A stretch of DNA of 64,000 nucleotides, from the NCBI GenBank assembly GCA_022432975.1, contig CM039511.1:18564557-18628556 (forward strand), read 5' to 3'. The translations under genes were made by a program, and so were the position numbers. Shown here in pieces: positions 1 to 10,498 of this stretch (positions within the stretch are counted from its first letter, which is position 1; each line of letters starts with the position of its first letter). Source of the stretch: Begonia masoniana (lineage: Eukaryota; Streptophyta; Magnoliopsida; Cucurbitales; Begoniaceae). The notes beneath the pieces were generated by a model, which ran no database searches, was not told where the DNA came from, and saw only the letters and a program-made list of their open reading frames with translations.

Positions 1-109
1 TGAGGCGTTTCTTCTGAATCTAAGCACAAAAAAAAAGGATAATGGTTCGCTCTTCTGAGAAAGTTGGGACTCCAGTTCGCTTCGCTCTTCACTCTTCAGT
101 GAATTTTAA

Positions 110-296
110 TCAACAATGGTTTGGTTCGGTTTGGATCGGTTTCACCAATCCAAACCGATAACTGAACCGCATTAGCCGGTTTTGAGAAATGCCAAACCGA
201 AGTTCGGTTTCCAGTGGCTCAAAACCGGTCCGAACCGAACCTAATTCACCGGTTCCGGTTCGGTTCGTCGGTTCCAGTTCGGTTTGAACACCCCTA
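110..296. mobile_element. hAT-type element, right-end fragment
   Basis: The stretch is packed with alternating CGGTTCGG / CCGAACC words, the low-complexity subterminal pattern seen in plant non-autonomous hAT elements. It ends in 'tttgaacacccctA' at 296, the complement of the common hAT terminus TAGGGGTGTTCAA. The next eight bases (tcagaaac) are not repeated upstream within the window, so the left end is either outside the window or lost. The overlapping open frames on both strands are products of the repeat composition, not genes. Confidence 0.55.
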
Positions 297-419
297 TCAG
301 AAACCACGGTGGTCGACGGAGGAGGGACGTCGCTCGGGCTCTCTCTCTCGTCTGGAGCTCGAGCTGAAGAAGCAGAATGGCTTCTTCGTGAAGCCATTCT
401 GTTTCTTTTAAAAAATTAA

Positions 420-815
420 TTATTTTTTTTATTTTTGTTAACCAAATTACTAAATCACCCTCACATGTTTGAACTTCTGTATTTCCGTTAAGTTCGCGTC
501 CCCCTCGTCCTAAAATTTTAGAAATCCTATTCCAAATAAAATCTTAAGTTTTAATAAACTAGCTAATCCGTTAAAATCTCACGAAAATTCTAACAAGACT
601 TTTAATTTACTAGGTAAAAATTTTCGAGTTATTACAGTAACAATCTCCTAGACATAATTAGATTTCCAAGTAAGTTCCCAAGAAAGGCTAGAGGGGTCAC
701 AAACGGTCCCACTTAAAATCCAGTCTCCTAGACAGAACTTCCTTACACAGTACAATTACACCACTAAATAAGCGGTACAAGAAACAATAGCATATGTGAT
801 CCCACGGCGTAAATG
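420..815. other. AT-rich spacer without a recognisable gene
   Basis: I see no coding frame of useful length here. The text around 560-645 ends in 'cgagttattaca', which faintly resembles the 3' end of a gypsy LTR, but no partner LTR, PBS or PPT is present to support that. Confidence 0.5.
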
Positions 816-889
816 CATTATACCTTTTGTCGATTTGAAATAATTATTCATCCGTCTCCCGATCCGGTGTTTAGGTCTCACTTCAAATA

Positions 890-1799
890 TTAGAAAAGCC
901 ACATCCATGTGTCCGTGCACTTTTTTTCGACGTTGGCAACAGCAACGGGATATATTGTATCGTTGCTATCAATACTGACGGTTGTGAGTAATTGGCCGGG
1001 ACACAAGCCCTTCAGATGACAACCATCCAAACAGATAATCAGGTAACCGCACTGCATAAAACCTTCCTTGCAAGCAATCATACACATATACATTCTTTAA
1101 CATATCAATCAATGACACCTCATCTCGTAAGTATGTATTTGTAATGTGCTACCCGGATTAGATCTACATATTTCTACTGCATACGAGCAGACTAGTTTGT
1201 ATTGTTCATCGTTATTGCCTTCGTTAAGTGTTCGAACTATGCTTTTTGCTCTTCTGACTTGATTTGGTGTAATGTTGACAGTAAAATCTTTCCTCATTGT
1301 CTAGATAATGGAAGACATTTCCCATGTAGATTAACTTTTGAACTTATCTAGATAATGATTTGCCACCCATTTTGCTCTAGCGTGTCGATTCTCAATTTTT
1401 TTTGAACAGCTGTGAGAATCGATCAAATTTTTTATTTGAAACATATGCTCGTCTTGCATCTTAGAAGCATGCAGTCGCAACTCACACCCGTCTTTACACT
1501 CAGCCGTCAGTCACTGATTTTCACTTTTGGTGAATTTGATCCCATAACCATTTTTTAAAGAATATTAGACTATTTTCGCTCCAATTTCCTTTAAATAACT
1601 ATATTTTTTCACCAAGAAATCTCATTGAGATTTTTTCTCTTACCCGTATGTTTTCCACCTCGTCATCCCCCGAACTGACCGGTATTCGAATTTCATCATC
1701 TAGAGTTCTGAAGGTCAAATGCACCTCTATTTCTTCATTTCCATCTAAGTGATCGAATGCTCGAAAATCACCATATGCAGGCGTGCGTACGAATACCAA
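890..1799 (-). pseudogene. MuDR-type transposase, N-terminal fragment
   Basis: Frames at 1799-1599, 1297-1109 and 1093-890 form one interrupted protein. The first carries the acidic N-terminal segment. The middle of the region encodes the MuDR DNA-binding domain in broken frames (NGYGIKF, then a DSHSC motif, near 1380-1540). The segment at 1297-1109 (MRKDFTVNITPNQVRRAK) is the linker. The last holds 'ICLDGCHLKG..GQLLTTVSIDSNDTIYPVAVANVE', the start of the MULE transposase DDE domain with its first catalytic Asp in LDG. Stops and frame changes separate the pieces and the rest of the domain is absent. The homologous MULE-2 copy at 12210-13889 confirms the order. It cannot make an active transposase. 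Confidence 0.8.
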
Positions 1800-2009
1800 T
1801 TAATATCGGCATCACAAGTTGTTGTCTCATCTAAATCAACCGATCGACTTGAATCAAAATCCATCATCGTCGCTAATACAGAGAAAATTTATCGGATCAA
1901 GAAAATATTTGCGAGGTTTTAGAGTTTTAGGAAGGTGTGGAGTGAGAGTGGAGGGCTGATTTCCTTAAATAATCAAGGAGATCGCCCTCCCATTTGCCAG
2001 ACTTGGCCC

Positions 2010-2420
2010 CCTGCATTCTCCGACCCGTTATCAATAATTGATCACGAGCCGGAGCGCGGGGGCCCGTTTGTCAGACTCGGCCCCCCCACATTCTGCTGCC
2101 CGTGATCAATAATTGATCATGGGTTGGAGAACGGGAGGCTGTGTCCTGAAGCATAACTTCCCATTTTAAAATTGTTTTGTAACACGCGAGCTCAAATGAA
2201 TGCCTGTGTTTTTTTCACGTGCAACGCACAATCGCGGGGGGTTCTACACTGCCACGTCGACCCTTGGATAGAACGGGGGGCCATTCTTTTTAGATCGGTC
2301 CCCTGTTCTACACGTGCAGTGGACGTGGAATTAGACCCTGGACAGAACGGGGAGCCACGCTTGTAAAACGGTCGCCCGTTCTCTTTGTAAAATGCGGTAC
2401 GGGGGGTTATCATGCATCCG
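2010..2420. repeat. GC-rich MULE subterminal blocks
   Basis: Short GC-rich units built on 'gaacggggggcc' and its complement 'ggcccccgttc', mixed with CACGTG-like words, alternate here in both orientations. The same units recur at 12090-12200, 14380-14420 and 14590-14930 in MULE-2, always just inside the terminal inverted repeat. They are therefore a structural part of this MULE family and not genic sequence; the small open frames across them overlap on both strands. Confidence 0.6.
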
Positions 2421-2820
2421 TCGAGATTTAAATTGTTAAGTTTTTTTATAGTTTAAAAAAAAAAATTGTTAGGGTTAATACTTTAACAATTTTTTTTGAA
2501 AAAAAATAGATAGCTTAAGGTTAAAAATAGTTTTTACCTTAAAATATATATAATGGGAAAGAAAATGTGCGTTGAAGTGGACAGTTGGACCTAGTGCACA
2601 ACGACCAAGTCATATCCTAGCATGGTAACCAAATATTTAACTGAATCAAACTATAATTTTTGGATTTCCAACTTATTGATCATCACGTCGCCATCATTTT
2701 TGGTTGTACTTTTCAGGTCATAATTAGAATATGTGATTTCAGACATTGAATCTTCCACCAACGAACTGTTCTACTTCTAGTTTTCATGCCGACCACTATC
2801 CTCGTCTTTCTCACTCTTCC

Positions 2821-3855
2821 ATGGGTACGCTCCAAGAGAAAACCCACCAATCTAAACCAAAAACCCATTACTTTCTTTCTTGTTTTGGACTTTCCCGGAA
2901 ACCTCACAGCAGAAAGTTCTCAGAAACCATGAAATCCGATCGCCGGAGAAGAATACCTTCCTTTTCTCTGTTTAGGCTGAAAGACAGGAGATCCATAACC
3001 GGGAAAACTGTGCCGCTGGAAGCCGCCCCCGCTGTACTGGAGGAAGAGGATAATAATTTTTCGGCCACTCCTAGGAAGTCAACGTCAAAATCAAAGCCCC
3101 AGCCGCTCGCCGGAGATAAACTCCAACAACCGCTGTCTGGTTTGAAACCAGTTGCATCAGATCAGACCCTTGATGAAAAAGATAATGTACTGATTTCTTT
3201 TTGTTCAAGACATTTTGATAACGACAACTGGTATCTTTTACGACAACATATGTAATTTTTTAGGTTTTTTTTACAGACAAACTGGTCGGAGCATGTTCAA
3301 AAAGCCGTCCTCGAAAACGGAAAAATCCCTCAAAACTCCCATTCTTTGAAATCAAGTACGTATCAGACATCGGAATCCTTCGGCCGGAGAATCGAGCCCA
3401 TCGGAACAAAAAAAGTCATCAGCCAGCCGATCCTACCTGTGGAGATCATTATCAATCGTAAACCCACCAGGCAATCTCTCTCTCGTCCTACACTCCACCC
3501 AAGACCGGAGAAAAATCCGACGGCGGACGATTCATCATGCAAAAAAATTTTTGCTCCTATGATGGGAATGTTTATTCTTACTCTAGCCCTATTGATAACG
3601 TTGCTATGGGGAAAATTATGCGCCATTATATGCACATCTGCGTGGTTATATATGCTTCCTCGTTTGAGTTCGTCATCAGAATTAAAGAAGAAGATTGAAG
3701 AGAGAAGCCAGAATTTGAAGATTACAGAAATGAATTCCGATCCGTACAGGAAGAAGAAGATAGTTTTTGAAGGGTTTCTGGAAAGGAGTCGCCGGAGTAG
3801 ACTAGAAATTCACAGTCATAGGATGGCCAACCTTGGTCAAGAAGACGAAAAGTAA
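2821..3855 (+). CDS. Plant-specific small membrane protein, two exons (unnamed family)
   Basis: I infer join(2821..3186, 3277..3855), 314 residues. The intron (3187-3276) starts gt, ends ttttttacag, and both joins are phase 0. The ATG at 2821 (MGTLQEK) is the first in-frame ATG; the frame opens further upstream without one. The N-terminus has 'FLSCFGLSRK' and a basic stretch (DRRRRIPSFSLFRLKDRR), followed by a low-complexity Ser/Pro/Lys middle. Near residues 215-245 there is one strong hydrophobic segment, MMGMFILTLALLITLLWG, followed by LCAIICTSAWLYMLP. The C-terminus ends with 'KKKIVFEGFLERSRRSR'. I recall this architecture (CFG-S box, one membrane segment, K-K-V-LEGFLxR tail) from an uncharacterised dicot family, but I know of no assigned function. 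It looks intact, and it is the only host gene in the first 27 kb. Confidence 0.7.
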
Positions 3856-4267
3856 AACTAGTATTTTGCTGTCTCACGTTTTGTTGACTTTAATTTTTCT
3901 AAATTTAATTTGGATTTTGTTTTTTTAATTTGTGGAAAATCACTAGTTTAAACTTTAAACTTTTTGATAAAAGTAATCCTAAATTTATCGTATAATTAAT
4001 AATTTTACACTTTAATTTTACATCATAATATGATGCTTATATATTTTCATTAATTGATGTAGTAATTAAGATAAATAATTAAAATAACATATTTATTAGA
4101 TTAAGTAAAACTAAAAATGTTCTAACATCAATCTTTTGTTAGTTTAATACATTTGCCTCGAGTTTCTCGAACACTTATCGAAGAAATATTTGTTAGTTTT
4201 TATGCAACCAGATCTCATTCGAAAAAAAAAAGCACAGGAGAATTTTAATGAAAATAGTTTGAAAATA
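3856..4267. other. 3' flank of the membrane-protein gene, AT-rich spacer
   Basis: Very AT-rich sequence between the gene's stop codon and the Copia-1 target site. It presumably contains the 3' UTR and polyadenylation region. No other coding or repeat structure is visible. Confidence 0.5.
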
Positions 4268-4272
4268 TGTTT

Positions 4273-4487
4273 TGACAAATTCTCCCCGAAATTCTGCCGT
4301 TCCATTCATAATAATGATGTATATATATTACAAAAAGTTAACTCTAATCCTTGTTATCCAAGGCTCGATTGATCTCCTAAAAACTTCCTAATTTATCAAG
4401 ATATATTTACATAAAATACAAAGCCTAAATTAAGGAAACATATTCTGCAAAATAACTTCCTATTTTAGACACAATAATATCGTAATA
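4273..4487 (-). repeat. Copia-1 3' LTR
   Basis: 215 bp, matching 8941-9156. On the plus strand it runs tgacaaattc to atcgtaata. In element orientation it therefore begins TATTACG and ends TTGTCA, so the start is TA and not the usual TG. Confidence 0.9.
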
Positions 4488-4494
4488 TCCCCCC

Positions 4495-7400
4495 TCAAGT
4501 TGGAGCGTGAAGATCTCGAATACCCAACTTGCGGAGTAGAAACTCAAATTTTGCTTTCCCCAATGCTTTTGTAAAGATGTCTGCCAATTGAACATTGGTG
4601 GAAACATATGATGGACAAATTATCCCTTCATTCACCGCATCTCGAACAAAATGACAGTCAACCTCTATATGCTTCGTTCTTTCATGAAAAACTGAATTTT
4701 GAGCAATGTATAACGCCGACTGACTATCACAATATAACTTCATACCTTTCGGATGTCACACACCCAAGTCACCTAAAAGTTGTTTAAGCCACTTTAATTC
4801 ACACACTGTTGCCGCCATTGATCTATACTCAGCTTCTGCAGACGATCTAGACACTGTTTGTTGCTTCTTGGTTTTCCACGACACAGGAGAACAACCAAGT
4901 AACACGAACCATCCTGTTAATGAGCGCCGCGTAAGTGGACAACTAGCCCAATCTGAATCACACCACCCTTCTAGACTTAGGGTACTATCAGTACGAAGCA
5001 AAATCCCTTGCCCCGGACTCTTCTTCAAATATCTCACAACCCTAAGAGCTGCCTCCCAATGATCATCACGAGGTTGTTGCATAAATTGGGACAAAATATG
5101 AACCGAATAAGCTAGATCAGGTCTCGTCACAGACAAGTAAATCAATCTCCCTACAAGTCGCCTATACGGTGCCGGATCCGCAAGGAATGCTCCCTTAGCA
5201 AGAGCCAAATTGTGGTTTTGTTCCATAGGAAATATCACAGGCTTTGCACCCAATAAACCTGTTTCAGAGATTATATCAAGTGTGTATTTTCTTTGGCAAA
5301 GAAAAATTCCTTCTCGATTACGGGCTACCTCTATGCCTAAGAAGTATTTCAAAACTCCCAAATCCTTCATATGAAAGCATCTGCCAAGGTAATTTTTAAA
5401 ACTGGTCAAAGCAACCTTATCATTTCCTGCAATAATCAAGTCATCAACATAAACTAACACGTTGATCTGAGTTCTTCCCCTGCACAATCCAAATAGGGAA
5501 TAATCTGAATAAGATTGCACAAATCCATAATGTTTTAACGCTGTTGACAGTTTGGCAAACCAACATCGTGGAGCTTGTTTCAAGCCATATAATGACTTTT
5601 TAAAAACCATGTTAGGATTTGTATTTTTGAAACCTGGTGGAACCTTCATATAAACCTCCTCACTTAAGTCACCGTGAAGGAAAGCATTATGCACATCCAT
5701 TTGATGTACCTCCCAATTTTTAACAGCAGCAATTGCAAGAAAAATACGAACCGTCACCAATTTTGCCACAGGAGCAAATGTCTCGTTATAGTCAATTCCT
5801 TCTACCTGATGATTGCCAAAGATCACAAGTCTTGCTTTGAGTCGCTCTATGCTATCATCTGACCTATACTTAATTTTGTATATCCATTGGCTCCCTAGAG
5901 CTTTCTTTCCGGGTGGGAGAGTATCCATTACCCAAGTCTCATTGTCTTCAAGGGCTCATATCTCCTTATCCATCGCATCTCGCCATCCTGAGTATTTCAT
6001 CGCTTCTTTAAAATGCTTTGGCTCATGTCCCGTTGTTATTGCTGCAAGGAAATTTCTATGTCTCACAGAAAAACGTTCACAATTCACAAAATATGTTATA
6101 GGATAGGGCGTACCTGAGGAAGATGAAGTAGCTGATGAATTCTCAGATGGACTTATTTTCCGTACAGTATGGGTAACAAAATCACGATACCGTGTTGAGG
6201 GAGTTTTGGCTCGTTTTCCTCGCCCTAGCTCACTGTCAACTTGCACACTTTGCTCCTCCAACGTATTCTCTAGCCCTCCATCACATACGTCCTCATGTGC
6301 AGGTTGCTCCACAGACTGCGCCGCATCACCAGATCCCCCCTCGAGGGTGGACGCTACCTCCAAGCCCCCCTCAGCACACACAGCGCACTGATCGACACTC
6401 TCATCCTCACTCCATGCACCATCCTCATTGTTCACCAGCATATGAGTCATCACATTACATGGTTGATTTGTTGCAAAAGGAAATTCTTTCTCAAAGAACT
6501 TCACATCCCTCGATATAAAGTACTCATGTGTTTCTAAATCATACAATTTCCAACCTTTCTTCCCAAAAGGGTACCCAACAAAGACACACTTACGACTCCT
6601 ACTGGCAAATTTATTACCTTTGTGTCGTTGGTTATGAGCATAACAAAGGCAACCAAATACACGAATAGCATCATATGAAGGTAGTTTCCCAAACAACATT
6701 TCATACGGCGATTTAGTCTGAAGTGCAATAGAGGGTGTCCTATTAATCAAGTGAGATGCTGCCAACACACACTCTCCACAAAACTTGATTGGTAAGTTCC
6801 CTTGAAATCTTAATGCTCTAGCCACATTTAAAATGTGTTGGTGTTTTCTCTCAACCCTCCCATTTTGTTGTGGAGTCCCAACACAAGAAGTCTCAAAAAT
6901 AATCCCATTATTTTGAAAATAATCCAGCAAACAATTAAATTCGGTCTCATTGTCACTTCTCACACGTTTGATCACTTGTTCAAATTGGCGTTCAACCATA
7001 GCAACAAAATTAAGAAACATAGACTTAACTTCCATTTTATTGCATAGCAAATATACTCAAACTCGTCTGGAAAAATCATCTACTATTGTCAAAAAATAGG
7101 TAGCACCACACGAAGAACGAGTCTTGTAAGGCCCCCACAAATCCAAATGAACAAGTTCAAAAATTCTGCTAGCTTTATTCGTACTAATTTGAAAACTAGA
7201 TCTAGGTTGCTTTGCACGCGGACACACATCACAAGCTTTATTATTGTTCCTACAATAATCACTCACAGCGGGAATCATCTTCAATATTTTCTCCGACGGA
7301 TGCCCCATTCGTTGATGCCATAACTCGAACGATGAATCACCATCCACTGTCAAGACCTTCACGTGAGGAACCCCACGGAAAAAATAAAGTCCATCGAATC

Positions 7401-8862
7401 TTTCACCCGCTCCAATCACCTTCCTCGTTGGTTGGTCCTGTATAACACACATATTATTAGTGAATTGTACAACGCAATTTGATTCATCAATTAATTGAGT
7501 CACAGAAATTAAATTGCATGTTAATTGTGGGACGTAAAGCACATTGTCAAGCTTCAATCCTCCTGGCAACACGACACTCCCTTCTTGGTTTGCTTCTACT
7601 GTGTTTCCATCCGGCAATCCCATCGGGCAGTATTTCACCTTTCTCACATTTCTCAAAATAGATAAGTCGCACGTCACATGGTTCGATGCTCCTGTATCAA
7701 TAATCCAACTAAAATCACTGTTCTTACCATGCAGTCGATCGTTTGTTTTGGCTAGATTCAAAAATTCAAGAAGTTGCTGCAGTTGCGTTGCTGAAACACC
7801 CGCAAGAGCCGCAGCTTTTGTCTCACTCGCCAGCCCCTGCGAGTTCCCTGAAGTTCCAGCTCCGCCAGTTTTATTTGCGCGGACAGGAGGTGTACCATGC
7901 CCTCTTCCACGGCCAGAACCTGCACGTCCACTGCCTCTTCCAGTCCGTCCTCCACCACGACCCGGTCCCCTTCCGCCACGAGGTCGGTCCCCCCACCATT
8001 CAGGAAACCCGTGTAGTTGAAAACAAGAGGATTCGTCATGGCCTTCTCTATGACAATGATTGCAAAACTTGTCAGTATTATCTACAAGACGAGACTTACC
8101 TCGAATATCAGGCTGAATTGTGAAGGCCATGATATTATCTTGTGCATCCTTGGATGAAAACATCTCTCCTTCACGCAGACGTTCCGCTTGAATTACTTGT
8201 TGATAAGCTCTATCAAGGGTCGGCAATGGCTCTTGTCCAAGCAGATTTGATCGAATTAAAGCATACGCTCCATCGAGGCCGATAAGAAAGTGATGAAGAT
8301 AGTCCTCTTCTCTCAATTTTTCTACCTGCATGACTATGTTACATGCGCAACCTCTACACTTACAAACTGGCACTGGCACATATGTGATCAGTTCGTCCCA
8401 GATTTTTGATAAACGACCAAAATAAATTGCCACAGTCTCGGTTTTTCCTTGTTTGCACTCCCCCAATGACGTTTTTAATTGGCATATACGAGTGCCGCTC
8501 ACCACACAAAACTTGTTTTTGAGATTAATCCACAAGAGTTGTGCATCATCATATTCTCCAAGTGTCGACCGAACAGACGACGCAATGGTATTGGTCAGCC
8601 ACGATACCAACATCGAATGAACGGCATTCAAATCCTCAAGTTTCTCCTCTGTTGTTGGCTTCGGGACCGTCTCTTCCACAAAGCCAAATTTCCTCTTCGC
8701 CTTTAACGAGGTTTGAATTGCCCTCGCCCATTCATCATAATTTTCACCACGTAATTGAATCGGGGTAATGATGTTTCCCGGGCCATCACTCGATCCAAGA
8801 TGATACGCCATATCAACCCTTTTGTCACCATCTCCTTTCGTTTCTCCCTCTCTGCCAGCCAT
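4495..8862 (-). pseudogene. Copia-1 gag-pol polyprotein with three in-frame TGA codons
   Basis: One reading frame of about 1455 codons runs from ATG at 8862 to the TGA at 4495-4497. It is interrupted only by TGA at 7057-7059, 5956-5958 and 4756-4758; there is no frameshift. Domains: gag (residues about 30-245); CCHC knuckle CNHCHREGHDESSC at 267-280; an RG-rich linker; protease with DTGAS at 389-393; the HHCC pre-integrase finger near 516-548; and the integrase core. The first TGA falls just after VDDFSRRV. Reverse transcriptase carries YVDD (about 5451-5440) and NAFLHGDL. RNase H carries WCDSDWA, SSAEAEY and YCDSQSA. The other two stops sit at the integrase-RT junction and inside RNase H. 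The ORF starts 78 nt inside the 5' LTR. All catalytic motifs remain, so it looks recently inactivated. Confidence 0.9.
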
Positions 8863-8940
8863 GATCTCTCGTCGAGGCTAAAGTACTGTATGAGAGAAAA
8901 GATGTGTGTTCCCTAAAATTTCTCTATCGCTCTGATACCA

Positions 8941-9156
8941 TGACAAATTCTCCCCGAAATTCTGCCCGTTCCATTCATAATAATGATGTATATATATTAC
9001 AAAAAGTTAACCATAATCCTTGTTATCCAAGGCTCGATTGATCTACTAAAAACTTCATATTTTATCAAGATATATTTACATAAAATACAAAGCCTAAATT
9101 AAGGAAACATATTCTGCGAAATAACTTCCTATTTTAGACACAATAATATCGTAATA
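8941..9156 (-). repeat. Copia-1 5' LTR
   Basis: 216 bp, direct copy of 4273-4487. The primer-binding site lies immediately inside it (8930-8940) and the duplicated target tgttt immediately outside it (9157-9161). Confidence 0.9.
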
Positions 9157-9161
9157 TGTTT

Positions 9162-9875
9162 ATTTTGCCAAACTCTGAAATTGGAGCTTTCATAGAACAT
9201 GTTTATTGGTTATTTCGGAAACCATTTTTAAAGGAGTAGCAACATAATCTATTATGAATGGTTCAATGTCCATGGGCATGTGTGATCAGACTCAATCTTG
9301 AACCAAATTACTAAAATAATAAGCAATTTAGATCTTGGACTAGATCTAAACCTTCTTTTAATTGATAGGTCGGTCTTTTGGCATATTCGAAAACATATGA
9401 ATTAATAGGTCACAAGTCGACTCGGTGGGCCTCCCTTAGACTTGGTCAGGCTTGTGACAACCTTTTGTCACATCTAGATACAAAATAATTATTCAATAAA
9501 TTTTCCATTAGATTACATTATGTCGGCTTGTTTTAGTCTAATGATAAGGTGATGATATATATCATAAGTTCACTAGTTACTTTGTACTACTTTGGTAACT
9601 TTGACTTTTTCATACTTTTACAATATTAAAGCTATGTGTTCATCGACATAATTTTAATAGATAACTTACACAAATTATAATTATTCGGATTTAGAGAAAT
9701 TTATCAAATTTGTTGATTTCAATATGATTTGATTAACTTCTTGTTAATTTTATCTAGAAAAATCTATATAAATTAAATAAGTAATTTGATTTTCTCTTAA
9801 CATTATTATAAAAATCTATATATTATATAAGATAGGATCTTGACTAATTTGTTAAATCCTTTTATATTTATTTTA
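9162..9875. other. AT-rich spacer containing the outer arm of an inverted repeat
   Basis: No gene is visible. Positions 9591-9703 are repeated in reverse orientation, at roughly 90-95 percent identity by eye, at 10116-10230 inside the adjacent foldback MITE. Confidence 0.6.
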
Positions 9876-10498
9876 GGATAATTAACAAAAAGACATTAAA
9901 CTATAGAGTGATTAACAAATTCATTCTTAAATTATGTTAGTTAACAAACTTAACCTTAAACTATGTTTGTTAACAAAACAATTATTGTCGTTCATATCTT
10001 CGTTAAAATTTATTTGTGCAGAAGCCCGATCTTGGAAAGCAGGATCTCGCTCTGTGAATTATTGTGTTGGAGCAGGAGCCCGCTCTTCAACAGCGGGATC
10101 TCGCTCCTTAATGTGTAAATTTCTCTAAATTCGAATAATTTTAATTTGTGTAAGTTATCTATTGAAATTTTGTTGATGAATACATAGCTTTAATATTGTA
10201 AAAGTATTAAAAATTCAAAGTTACTAAAATAGTGGGATCCCGCTGTTGAAGAGTGAGCTCTAACATAATAATTCACTGAGCGGGATCCTGCTCTCCAAGA
10301 CTGGACTCCCACACGTACAAATTTGATCACCTCTCTCCAAGACTGGACTCTCGCACGTACAAATTTGAACGGAAATACAGATGGTAATGATTGTTTTGTT
10401 AACGGAATATAGTTTAAGGGTTAGTTTGTTAACGAACATAGTTTAAAAGCAAATTTATTAATCACCTTATATTTTAAGGTTTTTTTTGTTAATTATTC
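9876..10498. mobile_element. Foldback MULE-like MITE with 9-bp target duplication
   Basis: Long imperfect terminal inverted repeats (about 9876-10107 and 10238-10498) start with GGATAATTAAC and its counterpart GAATAATTAAC. Shared inner words include GTTAACAAAACAAT, CTTGGA.AGCAGGATC and CTCTTCAACAGCGGGATC. The flanks are tttatttta (9867-9875) and tttatttca (10499-10507), an 8/9 match, as expected for the 9-bp duplication of Mutator-like elements. No transposase is encoded. The central loop (10116-10230) is an inverted copy of 9591-9703, which lies outside the element. Confidence 0.75.

Larger units (their letters stand above)
820..2538 (-). mobile_element. MULE-1: Mutator-like element, 5' part only
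   Basis: The element is read on the minus strand from a terminus at 2538. Its outer about 100 bases (2435-2538) match the terminal inverted repeats of MULE-2: the same order of 'ttgttag', an A/T block and a final 'gttttTACC'. Inward follow GC-rich subterminal blocks (2010-2420) and MuDR-type transposase remnants (890-1799). Similarity to MULE-2 stops near 820, inside what is the first intron of the MULE-2 transposase, so the catalytic C-terminal half, the SWIM finger and the other TIR are missing. This is a truncated, immobile copy. Confidence 0.7.
4273..9156 (-). mobile_element. Copia-1: complete Ty1/copia element, minus strand
   Basis: Two LTRs (8941-9156 as 5', 4273-4487 as 3') flank a single gag-pol frame. 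The target-site duplication is tgttt at 4268-4272 and 9157-9161. Next to the 5' LTR, 'ctctgatacca' (8930-8940) is the complement of TGGTATCAGAG, a primer-binding site for initiator Met-tRNA. A purine tract (minus strand ACTTGAGGGGGGA, 4488-4500) abuts the 3' LTR and contains the pol stop codon. By eye the LTRs differ at about six bases and one indel over 215 bp, so insertion is fairly recent. Domain order protease-integrase-RT-RNase H places it in copia. Confidence 0.95.

Noticed and set aside
7544..8123. Plus-strand frames of 126-158 codons
   Set aside because: They are shadows of the Copia-1 gag on the opposite strand, driven by its RG-rich coding segment.
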